This document shows positions 36,674 to 48,341 of a DNA stretch of 64,000 nucleotides, one piece after another. The DNA comes from Cloeon dipterum (taxonomy: Eukaryota; Arthropoda; Insecta; Ephemeroptera; Baetidae): positions 42,181,681-42,245,680 of the forward strand of contig NC_088786.1 in NCBI RefSeq assembly GCF_949628265.1, written 5' to 3'. Under the pieces are notes generated by a model. The model did not search any database and was not told the DNA's origin. It saw only the letters and a list, made by a program, of their open reading frames with translations. The position numbers and the translations under genes were made by a program. Each line of letters begins with the position of its first letter. Positions within the stretch are counted from its first letter, which is position 1.

Positions 36674-39600
36674 AAACTCAAAACTCTTGAATTCTGATAA
36701 ATTGAACCGACCGATGTCACACAAGTAATAACATATGTCAATATACAGATGTATGTAAATGAGGAGTACGGGTCAAGACTATAAATTAAGCGCTCCTGCT
36801 CAGGGAAGCATCATTCTGATTCTGAGTTTGCTACCTGACGACTCTAGTAAGTCTGTCAGGGCAGGAGCAATACAGCTCAGCACGTTAGCTTCATTCCTAA
36901 CCCTGAATCATAACTTGTTATCGGCAAGGGGAAACCGACCTGCGGTTTCCTCTGTACAGCGCGGCTGTCCGTCAAACTGTTCATCCGGTTGACGCCGATT
37001 GCAAGAGTCCCTTACTTTAGTCCGCGCGACCGGTCGACTTTTCCAAGTCGTCGTTGGAGTGCCCGTCACGTTTAGCCTTTATTTGAGCATTTCAAACCCT
37101 AATTTCCCTAGACTAGCCGTAGGCCGCTACGAAATCTTAATGAAAATTATTCTGATGTATCGTGAAGTTATTGGAAAGGCTTTCTGTTATTTATTATAAT
37201 ATATTTTGTTTTCTTAAAAGTTATACTCGTAGACTATATTATATGAGCTGTATCTGTAAATTATGCCACAAAATTTTACATGAGAATCGCACATTATTTG
37301 CAAACTTTATGCTGCAAGTCCTCGGTGCGGAGGCAAGTGGCCCTTCAGTGCGCTCGGTCCCTGTGCGGCCTGGTGCGCCCATTCAATCCGTTTGCGGTGT
37401 TATTGGGACCCAGGTTTCAGCATTCGTGCTAGTGCAGTGCGCGCCCTTCCCGCTCCTCGGCCAGGGATTGAAACGAAAAAAATGTATACTATATAACAAA
37501 CAAAATAACTTTTCAATTGTTAAAATTAGTTAATCTATTTATGTAAGATTGAAGTATTGTTGGACATATAAAAAAGGGTGCAAACTTATCTGTAGTATAA
37601 TTCAAATATGTTTATAGCAATATATGTATATTAAATGAAAAATCAGAGTGACCTACTGTTAGACCTAGATGTAGCATATTTAATATAATTAAGGAGTTTT
37701 TGCTTTTATCATTTTGTTACTTTTTTGTGGAATTAGATTAATTACGAATGTAAATAGTATGGAATGAATGGGATATAAACATGTACTATCATAATTAAAA
37801 ATAAAACATTGTTTTCTGTAAATAATGTTTTGAACTTTTTGCTTATCCGCTTATAAAGTGTATTAGTGTGAAAAATTGCTGTGAGTACTCAAATCTGACC
37901 CTTTCGCTTGGTAGATTTTATCATTTTTGTTTTGGCTCAACTTATTAAGAATAAAAAAAGATTATTTTCTTATTTATATTTTTTATTTTGTTTTTCTCAC
38001 CTTGAAAAAGTATTTAAAGAGCACGAAAGCCACGGAAGCAGTTGGACTGGCATGAAAAGTCGTATCTTTTACAATATCAGCATTACAAAACTATAAAATA
38101 ATTGCAATAAATTTTCATCGTCACCGAGAAGATCTAGCAAAATAAATTCTAGCAAGAAAACTTGCTCGCGTCCAAGTGGGAACTAAAATTTACACCAATT
38201 TTCCATATTTATTTGTATTTTTATACAAATAGCGTGTCGTTTGGTTGTATCACAACTACTGCATTTTATTTTTCGATATATTTCGCATTAATTTTGTAAC
38301 TTCAGATAATGCGTCTTTGAATTTTAAATTAAATGTCTAAATTTGGAATAAAAATCACATTTTTTAACAGAGATTTTTACCATATAGTTAAGGGAATGTT
38401 TCAAAAGTCAGGGTTTCTACGTTGCACTCAGGTCCAGGGCAATTTAGCTTCGAAGGAAATATGCATTTTTTGTTTGAAATTTAACATAAATTATTCTGAG
38501 ACCAATTAAGACTCGGTCCGATCATAAATCTAGCAGGAGATAGAATTGTACGTGTTTTTTCCCTACATCCTGATTAGAAGAACATTGAAAATCATAATTT
38601 TTGCTTTAATTAATTAGTTATTATTTTATTTCGACGGATTTTGAAAATTTTTCTGCCGATAAGGGCAAGAGAGCAAAAATGGTGTGCTTATTTTTCTCAT
38701 TTTTTGGCCCAAAGAATATTAAAATAAACAAAATAAAAGGGTAGTCAACTTACTGGTCCAGCGTTGATGAGATGCAAAGCTCCAGACAGCCTCCAAAGTC
38801 CGTCTCCAGTGCTGAGGAGGGAAAAGAGATGGATCCTAGGACCCAGAACACGTGACAGGTACGTAATTCTCGCTTTTAATCCTGATCAAACTCGCAATAT
38901 CCAGGGCGAAATCACAGAAAACCGCCGGCTGCAACAGATTTACAGCCGTTCCCTGCTAATATTTACATTGTTAGAGTGCAATCAATTATTAAAAATTAAG
39001 ATTAAATTACCATTAGCGCTTGAAATATTGAAATTTGGCAAATTTCAGCTGCAGAAACACCAGAAACACTGCACAGTACTTTATTTTGGCCAGCTTCAAA
39101 TTCACTATTAATGAAAATGACCTACGTCTCTTCTCATTATGACGAAAATAAAGCAAAAAATTTCGTTGTAACATCACTATTTCGCGCACATGCATGCCAA
39201 AATAAAAAACATCTAAATCAAACCGAAAAAGATCTCAATACGAGAGCTGAAAGACAAAATAAGAATGTGCGCAAAAAACTGGCTATCAAATTAAAAGGTT
39301 GATTTCTGCCTGGTTTAGATCGTGGCCAGGTGGCGCGTTTCATCGAGACTGCGGGCCCTGGCTTCAAGCTTCAAGGGTCTGCTCGGAGAACCAGAAGACG
39401 ATGAGCTCTTAATTGTGGATGGCGTCGAGTTTTTTTAATTTTGTTTCAATTTGCTTTATTTTGGCAAATGTAGGACCTTTTCAATCCGGTTTTCGGTTGA
39501 TTGAAAGGCTGAAAATTGGTAACATGGACAGAGAAAAACACTCTGAGATTAAACTCTTTAAGGTTTCAGACCGGTCAGGTTACTTTGAAAAATTTAATTC

Positions 39601-40060
39601 ACAGTTGAAAATGGTGACAAATTAGTTTTTTCTGTTTCACGTAAACAAAATCAGCATTTTTAAACCTTTATAAGAGTGGCCCTGAGAGATTTAAGAAGTC
39701 TGAAATGTCGTAAGAAGGTAAAGCTTTACTCTGATATCATGTTAAAAAGAGTTTAAGCCGACTCTGTACTTTGATTTAATTAAAATATTAATTTTAAAAA
39801 TGCAAAAAGTACTATTTAAATAAAAAATATTCTCGCAGCACAAACACGTACTTTCCACGGTCCTCCAGTCCAACCGGAATTTTATTTAAAAAATAAAATG
39901 TCAACAAATATATAGAGACTTCTCTAATACATATTTAAAATAAATTATATCAGAAAGAGTTTTTATAAATGATAATGACCAATACTGATAATTATTATCA
40001 AAATTAGACACGCAATTATGTAGCTGAGTTTCATTTTGCACGATTTCGACTTTTAAAATG
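36674..40060. repeat. 3' flank of copy 2, duplicate of 5854-9168; no gene
   Basis: The block aligns with the 3' flank of copy 1 throughout, with small indels. A decayed relative of the VRVEDQGK exon of the 12.4-13.8 kb gene lies on the minus strand near 39835-39890. No intact coding gene is seen. Homology to copy 1 stops near 40060. Confidence 0.8.
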
Positions 40061-40806
40061 AGCCCGACTTGATTGCGCTGGATGGTTTTCGTTCAATTTT
40101 TATGACTCAGCTAAATTGACGTCATTTCCCCATGTTTTAATGTATCCTGTTTTCACAGCAGTTTGTTTCACTTTTTGGTTCTCGCTCGCGCTGTGATAAA
40201 ATGTGAGCGAAATCATTAATATTGAGTAAAAGCACTTCAGCGACACATCCGGCACAAAATGTAAATTATTGGCATCGTATAAATTATTGCTGCAATTATT
40301 TTACAATAATCTAGTTCGGAGAAATTTTGAAAGCAGAAAATTAAACCTTATAAATGCTTGTTTATTTCAATGGGCCAGCAAAAAATTTATGAGATCCAAG
40401 GATGAAATGGCCACAGAGGAGCTTTTGTGCCCAATCGTGGCCATCTTTGTCTTTTATTGGAACGCCAGAATTTCATCCCAACAGCCGCTGGATGGAAAGA
40501 TGCAATCGCCAAAATCATACAAAATTTTCAAAATCGTGTCCAGTTTAGTAAGTTGCCAGGCAAGCCGCTAGGTGGCAGAAGCTTCAACTCTCCGACTCCG
40601 AATTCGCAGCTCGTGTGTCCATTTTCATCATTCAGATAGAAAAAACCATGGATCTAGGTGGAGTCCCGGTGGATTCAATGTTACTATTGGCATCTGGTAG
40701 CCCAGTAAATAAACGATTCCTTTATTTTAATTATTAATTACTTGGTTTTCTAAAATAAAAACGCGCTTATCAAAAAACTCAGGATTTTATTGGATTTTTG
40801 AAATAA
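40061..40806. other. Intergenic stretch, no gene seen
   Basis: Unique sequence between the duplicated flank and the next repeat. An open frame around 40270-40570 has no ATG start and no recognisable domain, so it is not annotated. Confidence 0.4.
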
Positions 40807-43000
40807 CCCGCATAAAAAAATATAACCCAGGAATATCCGGAATAATCTTAGATTAATCAAAATTTACCAGAAAAAATTAATCCAAAAAATTGATCCAGGA
40901 TTAATCCTGTATTAATTGAGATTAACCTAAGAATGTTTAAGATCAATCTAGAGATTAATCTAAAAAATATATCCTAAGATTATTCTTTAGATCATTCTGA
41001 GATTAATCCAAAAAAATAATTTTTGGAATTTTCTTAGAATGAATCCAGATTAATCTTAAAATGTTTTAAAGTCAATCTAGAGATTAATTTACAAGAATAT
41101 CCCTAAAATAATCCCAAAGGGGAAATTTGAATATAGTTAATAGAATATCCCCAGATTATTCTATGGATTATTCTGAGATTAATTCTAAATATTTTTTTAA
41201 TATTCCTAGAATATTCTTTAAAAATCCGAAAAGAGAAGAACTTATATATTTTTCTTACAATTAAAAACACAAAAATAAGTACGAAACATAATTTAATCAA
41301 GAAAATGAACTGTCATATTGTTAAATATTTTGAAATCGTTATCACAAAAAATATTTTTTCTCGCAAATATTTTTTTAATTAATGCGATGGATTCAATTTT
41401 TATATTAAAACCTAACAAATTTTTCATTATCTTAACAAAAAATTATGATGCCTTTATTTTTCAAAGAATCTGCCCAGATTAAAAAGGGTAAAAATCATAA
41501 ATGCGATTGAATAAATTAATTTCTTAACACAAAGAGTCTTAATTAATGCTACCGACAACCGGGCAAATTTGAAAGAAAGGTCAGAAGGACAAAAAGGGTT
41601 AAAAGGGCGATTTTAGTGTGCGCGTGGTTGCGGCGGCTGCACATGCATGCACGCACTTGCATGGAATGCCTGCTGCCTGCCTCTGTTGTGGAGCGGGGGA
41701 GGGGCGACGGGCGGTGGCAGCAGGACTAGCGAGCAGCAGCAGCAAGAGACTTACAAAATCCTGCTTCGCTCTCTTTGTCTAACGCGTCAACGGTCAACCG
41801 CCGTTCAAATCAAAGTTATTAACGGACGCAGGACGCCGGACGCCGCCAGTATGGGACAACACGGACGTCCCGCGGACTCGGACGGATGGCCTGGATCTTG
41901 CGGTTAACAGGGTAAGTCCCATTTTATAGATTAGCGTCCAAAGAAATTAGAACAGATCGCGCAACTTTGAAATCCAACGGTTTTATGGTAAAATTACACT
42001 TTTCGCCGCTACTTATGCAGTTTTCGCCACCAATATTTTGATATATGGGATTCTCGCCAGTCCTTAAGTTATTAATTAGAACCCCATAAATAAGTTTGGG
42101 TGGCGGAAACTGTAAATCGGTGAGGAAAAATGTAATTTTTCCATGTAAATCACCGGTGACATTTTTTCTTTTACGCTTACGAGAATTTAGAATGGCATGC
42201 TTTATTACACATTCTGATTCAATTGGCTTTGCAAGGAAAATGGAAAAATATTATGCATGCACTTTTAATACTTGAACCTTCCATTTTCCAAGCAAAACTA
42301 ATTGAAATAAGCTTTTATTTATATTTTTCTATGAGTCGCTTCCCCTTTTTTTAGCTTCAAGCCATCCGCAGATATTTTGCACGACTGAAAAAGATGTAAC
42401 CGTTAAAGTTCTGCAGTTTGGGCTTCAAGATCGGCGATGCTGGCATCGTATAATAAAAAATTTTGTAGCTGTAATATGTGATATGGTTAAAAACTAATAA
42501 AGTTTGCATATTTTTTACATTTAATGAAGTTTGTAATTTTTTAAATAATTCCAGATGAATCGCAATAATAAACGATTTTGGTATATTCTAGGAACAATCC
42601 GAGGTTAATATTAAGAACATATTAGAAATAATTTTTGTCGCACTTTATGTTGATCTTAAAATGATATTAGAATAACCAAAGAATGTTCCAAGATTAACCG
42701 AAAAGAATAATCCTATGTAAAGATTTGATACGCTAAATATTAATCTTAGATCAATCCCAAGATTAATCCATAAGTATATTCTGAGAATGTTCTAAGATCA
42801 TTCTTTAAAGCTTTTTGAAACAAAGCCCGGCAGAATAATCCTGGAACATTCTAAGGTTATTCTCTTAAATTAATCTACAGATTAATCCAGTATCACGAAA
42901 AACCGTATCATAAGTTCATATATAATTAATTTTTTAGATTAATCCTGGGCGAAGTCGGTTTATTCTTAGAACATTCTCAGGCGATATTTTTTTATGCGGG
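40807..43000. mobile_element. 2.2 kb element with inverted ends and degenerate GATTAATC arrays
   Basis: CCCGCATAAAAAAATAT at 40807-40823 is repeated as its exact complement ending at 43000. Both inner flanks (40830-41200 and 42590-42985) carry many degenerate copies of GATTAATCY and AGAATNTTCTAAGA motifs. I found no target-site duplication, so the transposon type is open. The middle includes small hairpins at about 41978-42150 and 42190-42330, and a GC-rich block at 41580-41925. There is no transposase frame. Confidence 0.55.
41580..41925 (+). other. GC-rich block, possible non-coding first exon
   Basis: It is much richer in GC and CpG than its AT-rich surroundings and includes CAGCAGCAGCAAG. 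It ends at a strong donor-like GCGGTTAACAGGGTAAGT near 41900-41915. It could be a promoter with a 5' exon, or part of the surrounding element. No acceptor or open frame downstream could be tied to it. Confidence 0.25.
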
Positions 43001-43091
43001 AAGTGAGATATTTAATAACTCGGCAAACCACGCAGAAAATTTATTTAAAGAAAACACGTGCATATGTTTTAAAATCAAACAAAATTAGCGA

Positions 43092-46000
43092 TTACGGTTG
43101 CTCGCATATAAACGATGTTGCAAAAACACTTGGCGGATTCTTAAAATTGAGGTAAAAATCGTGGATGCTCCCTTTCATCAGGCTGATCAAGACCAGTTTG
43201 ACGTCGCTTATCTTGACCGCGACGACGGATTCGGTGCACGGATATCTGTATGCTCCACTTGAGAAACCGTAGAGATTCTCAGGCAACAACTTGCGGCTGC
43301 GACACCAAACCTCGCGCGTCTGGTCGATCGATTCCGTTTCGCCCACAAGCACGCTGTTTTCAGCTGAAATTTCTGAAACACCCAAATGCTGTCTTTGAGG
43401 AAATTTCTGAGCCCAGCAATCGATTCCTGAGAATCGAATTTGGTAAAATGGATGTTAAAAAAGTTCATCGCGACGTGCGAACTTTTTTCCCGCCAAAACA
43501 ATATGAATGCGAGAAGCGCGCATGCGTGAGAGCTTGACAAAGAAGTCATTCGTACAGGTGATCTCTCTGCAAGTGCTCAAACCAGCTCTGACGCATGCGC
43601 AGTCCTCGCATTTACGTTCATATTTTTTGGCGGGAAAACCGAAAAACCTCCTTTTTACCTAATTCGACCGTCAGGAATCGATTGGTGTGCTCAGATACTT
43701 CGTCAAAGATGGTTTTCAATACAAATTTGCAGCAAGGAATAATTAAAAAGCATAAATAAAACGATTTTACTCGATATATTGAGGGCCACTTGCAGATCTG
43801 CCGGAGTCATTGGTTCAAAGAGTTTCATTCCAAGGGCGCAGCAATGATTGAACGCTGCAACCGCATCCTGAAAAGATTATTTAGCTCGATCAAAAGGTAA
43901 AAATATTTGTGAAATCTTCAACCGTGTTAACGTAGGTACCGAAAAAGTAGGTCTTTCCATTAATAATCACCCTGCTGCCGAATTGGTCTGCGTGCAAAAT
44001 TAGTTCTAATTTTTTTCTTAAAACCGTTTTGATTTTAATTGCCTGTTCCATTCTGGCTGTCGAGGATATTGATGGCCGTGGCCTTGGATTTAAAATTAAA
44101 TTATTCTCGGAATTTCACGAATAAATGCATACATTCGGAGTGCACGGAAAGCGCTCAGACAACCAGCAACCTCGCCGCTTTGGAGCACAGGCAATGGGTT
44201 GAGGCGTCTTAAAGAATTTTAATCGAAGAAAACATTTGAATCATTTAAATACAGACCACTGGCACTGCGCTGTCAACTTTGACCATTTTCACGACCAAGT
44301 CCGGCTCCTTTTCCAAACCGCATTTGTATGTGTCGTAGGCAGTCACGCACTCGTCGGCAGATTCTAATTTAATTTATAGGTAAAATATATTTTTAAATAA
44401 ATTTTAGATGAGACTTTTTCCGCTGCATTCGTCATAAGCAATGAATCCCCGTTCCATCTTGACGGGATCTTCTTCAGAGGCGATTTCTACTTTGCGCAGC
44501 GTGTCAATGCCGCTCACTCCGCCTAATTTAAACTGTAAAAATAATATTGAAAAAGGTCCAACATGGATTTCCCCTAAAATACCATTCCAACCTCGGTGCC
44601 AACGCATTTCAAGAAGCACTGCAATTAAAAAATAAATTTTATATTAAAAAAAATTGTTTTGCGCACCTTCAGATTTAACGAAACACTTCTTGCTGAACTA
44701 AAAATGCTGACGTTCAAAAGAAAATCAATTTCATCTATAAAATTTAATATTATTCAGTTTCTTAGTTCAAAAAATAAATCAAATCATTATACAGGTGCTA
44801 ATATTCCAAATTTCAGCGCATTCAGATTGGGTCTGATGTTGAGAGGAGTCTGCTTTCTTCCGAAAATCGCATAAAAAATTCTTTTCCTCGGCGCAATCGG
44901 CGGTGGCCAGAAGCGAGGATTCGTTTCTCACCTCGAGATAAACGCAATTTAGGCCTTTTTTCGTGTGTCCCTCCTTCCACCCGAGCTCAGGGTTGACGAA
45001 ATCGCGGTCTAGGGAGCACCACCTGAAATTTGAGGGGCAACCCAGGTTCGTTCCGGAGAGCCAGTAATCGCCAACGGTCAAAGACGCGAATTCTTCGAAT
45101 TAAATTTAATTTAAAAATTTAATAAAAGGTTTCCGTTCTACTTGTCATCAGTTTGGAAATGCAATTCAATTTCTCGGTCGACTCGATAGACATTAATTTC
45201 ATTCCAATAACGCAGCACTGATCCCTTGCATTTTTCCAGGAAGACTATTTGATCAATTATAGGTGGGTATGGATTTTTAAAAATTTGTTAACCTTAGTTT
45301 TGGTGTAGGTCAAAATACTTCGGCCGCAACTATCGTACCACTCGCCGTAAGAGGTGAAATCTTATATTTATTTATAAAAATTTATTTCCCATTAAAAACA
45401 GAAATCCTTTTACCTATTAGATAGTTTTTATTGCTCGTGTTGAAAAGGTTGACCTATATTTATATTTTTTAAATTGTGTACACCGAAATAAAATTAAATT
45501 CAACGCACGTCTCGCTGGCATTTATTCAAAGGGCAAGAAGCAGCACACGCCGGCATTTGAGGGAGTTTTGTCTGAAAAAAACCTTTTCTCATATTTTACG
45601 ACGTAATTTTTAAATAATATCCTGCCTTGCAAGCGTAGATGTATCTGTTGGTGCAGTTCCTGTCGGTCATGATGGCCGCTGTTGCGTTCAAAACGAAGCG
45701 AAAATGCACGCAGCTCTCGTTTCCGTTTTTGTTGTCGGGCTGGCCGCGCTCCCAAGTCAGACTCGGGCTGAAAACCGTGGGTCCGTCGGCTTTGCACCAC
45801 GACCAATGACCCAAAGGAGCACCCTTCCTCGTTCCAGAAGTCCAGTAATTGAAATTCATCTTCCAGTCGGCTGGAATAGGTTTTTATTTATGGCTTTCTT
45901 GATAATCTTAAGCACAAACTGGCGTTTTTTCCAATTGTCAAGCTGGACAGGCCCTGTTGCTCGGCTGCGTCCTCGAGATTGAGCGACTCCATTCCCAAAG

Positions 46001-48341
46001 CACAGCATTGCTGCCAGCTGGACGACCAGGACATCTATTATGTCAAGAATAAATTAATTCCTCGAGTTTCATTGATTAAATAATTAATAACTGGCTTGTT
46101 TCCCAAAAGATACGAGAAGCTGCCAATGTTGATCCACACTCCGTAAGAATTTTGGTCTAAAAATGACCAATTTTTATATAAAGACAGTCTTTGACGAAGT
46201 TTCTGAGCTCACCAATCGATTCCTGAAGGTCGAATTAGGTAAAATGGATGTTTTTTCCGTTAAAAAAGTGCATCGCGACGTGCGATCTTTTTTCCCGCCA
46301 AAACAATTTGAACGTATTTGCGAGAAATGCGCATGCGTCAGAGCTGGCTGGATCTGAGAAACAAGTCATTCGTACAGGCGGTCTCTCTGCAAGTGCTCAA
46401 ACCAGCTCTCACGCATGCGCACTTCTCGAAAATACGTTCATGTTGTTTTGGCGGGAAAAAAGTTCGCACGTCGCGCTGCACTTTTTTAACGGAAAAAACA
46501 TCCACTTTACCTAATTCGACCCTCAGGAATCGATTGGTGGGCTCAGAAACTTTGTCAAAGATGGTCTTTAAAACGTACCAATTAAATTTCCTGCAGAGTC
46601 GAATAAGGAATCCTGCGAAATTGAAAATAATTTCCATATTTTTTCCAAATAATCCTGAGATCGCACGTTTTTGTTGCACTGTTTGGGACAATCGACGGAA
46701 AAGTGGCAAATGTAGGGCAAGTTCTCTTCACAATTCCTGAGCACCATCCCCTTTTGGGGGGCGGTTGAGAGGTCAAGGGCAAGACAGCGGTTGAGGGTGG
46801 ACGGAGTAGCAGTGGTCGGCATCCAAAATTGCGTCGCGGAAACCAATTCTGGGGAAATATTGAAGCCGATGGAGCACCAAGCGAATTTGTGCTCCAAATC
46901 GCAGTTGAGGTCTTCGTTCGAGCCGCTCGTCCAAAAAGTTCCAACAGCTGATTCGAGGTTATGAATTTCTGTCCGAAAATTTGATCAAACCTGTCAAAGA
47001 GGCCAGACAGTTCAGCTCGTCGAGAGAAGTGACGGCCAAAAGCGCCATTCCAATCGACTCGCATCGCAAAGCTGCTTCGTTTCTCGTCACCTTGTGATTT
47101 TTTTATTAATTTTAATTCATGTATAAATTTAATTACAGCAATTTTTGAGAGGAAATATTGTTTGCCACACAGTGCTGCCGTCTGCGTGGAACCGTCCGCT
47201 GTTAAAGAACAAATTTTGTTTCGTTTTAAAAAGGTTTAAATTTGAAGAAAATTTGTCCAAGAATAATTTCATCACATTTAATATTTTTAAAAATTATTTC
47301 TATTTAACATTTTACTTACATGGGGAAGGGCTTATTGTTGGAGATTTCTTTAAAAAACAGTTTCGAATGGTTAAAATAAAAACTGAGGGAACAGTAAACG
47401 CATAATAATTACCAATTGGTAGTTTGAACACGTTAAATGACACGGCGCAGGCTTCGTTTACAAAAATTTGATTTCAATATTTAATTTTGAATAAATTTTA
47501 ATGACTCACTGTGGTGGAAGTAGTGGTTTTTGTTGTCGTTTCTTCGATTATATTAGATTGAGTTTTTGAATTTTGCGGAATCGTCGTCGTTAGTGGAGAA
47601 ATATCCGTCGTAGTCGTGATTGAATAAATATTCGTCGACGAAATTGGAGAATCATTTGTTGTCGTTTTTGGAGAAATATCCGTTGTCATGATTGTAGAAA
47701 TATTTGTCGTCATGATAGGAAAAATAATCGTCGTTGGTTTTGGAGCAAAATCCGTCGTCGAAATTGGAGAAATGTCGGTAACACCTTCTTCTGAGGACAA
47801 AAAAGTCGAAACGGTCGTCGAATCAGCACTAACTTGTCCATTTTCTGTGCCATCAGCCACGGCAGTAGTCTCTCCAGGATGGTTTTTATTTAAATCTTGT
47901 GCTGTTGGTTTGTCCTCTAATTTTTATTTATCCATTTGATATTTTATTTACCCGTTTTTGCAGTAATTTTCGTAATTTTCGAAAGTGGTGTTGAACTACT
48001 GCTGTTCTTCTGATCGTGGAATTAATTTTATTATTTGTTTTAGAAATATTTTAACAAAAATACTTGCCCCACTAACTCCGAGCAGCTTTGTGGAAGAAGT
48101 TCTTCTTTCTGTTGGACTGCAGGTTTTTACTCCGCAGCACTTGATGATGTATTTCCTCCGCATTGGACGGTTTAAAGAATTTCCTTTACTTTTCTTGGAA
48201 TTCTTTTTTCTGCCCTATTTAAAGTTGATTGAAATTATTTAAATCTTCAGATTAATTAACGTTTGGTAGAATTACTTGGGGTAGAGCCTGTCCGATGCTG
48301 ACGAGAAGCATCGAAACGAGGCACACCTTGCTCAAATTCAT
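43092..48341 (-). CDS. Secreted mucin-stalk, C-type lectin x3, OBP, C-type lectin protein (1032 aa)
   Basis: Twenty-five minus-strand exons join in phase. From the 5' end: 48276-48341 (signal peptide MNLSKVCLVSMLLVSIGQA), 48077-48193, 47952-48009, 47510-47916 (Thr/Ser-rich stalk), 47413-47451, 47137-47181, 46991-47090, 46579-46968, 46092-46156, 45920-46034, 45626-45870, 45509-45571, 45414-45453, 45293-45360, 45142-45244, 44793-45092, 44667-44734, 44583-44618, 44415-44532, 44257-44363, 44133-44207, 44043-44082, 43932-43987, 43771-43867, 43092-43372. Lectin domains lie at about 217-380, 408-549, 584-720 and 889-1032, each with a CCALGM-like motif or equivalent. The second keeps a QPD sugar-binding motif. 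Residues about 732-850 form an OBP domain with spacing C-x31-C-x3-C-x42-C-x8-C-x8-C. Lectin 3 and the first OBP Cys share one exon. The weak points are exons 47413-47451 and 47137-47181, the GTCTGT donor after the OBP, and two GC donors. Confidence 0.75.
43388..43713. repeat. Palindromic MITE-like element in last intron of the lectin-OBP gene
   Basis: Left arm GTCTTTGAGGAAATTTCTGA and right arm complement (ending TCGTCAAAGAT) fold together through CAATCGATTCCTGA, GGTAAAA and TTTTTTCCCGCCAAAACAA-type stretches. It is a relative of the 46180-46569 copy. It has no coding capacity, and no certain target duplication was seen. Confidence 0.65.
46180..46569. repeat. Palindromic MITE-like element in another intron of the same gene
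   Basis: The arms AAAGACAGTCTTTGACGAAG and CTTTGTCAAAGATGGTCTTT fold over about 150 bp, sharing ACCAATCGATTCCTGA and TTTTTCCCGCCAAAACAA. The centre carries GCATGCGTCAGAGCTGG and its complement. Same family as 43388-43713. Confidence 0.7.

Noticed and set aside
36759-37533. Overlapping open frames after receptor copy 2
   Set aside because: The homologous frames after copy 1 are broken differently, and the sequence behaves as non-coding flank.
40269-40571. Open frame of about 100 codons
   Set aside because: No ATG start, no recognisable domain and no phase-consistent splice partners.
47498-47860. Thr-rich frame considered as a separate mucin gene
   Set aside because: Flanking splice sites and phases place it as the stalk exon (47510-47916) of the lectin-OBP gene.
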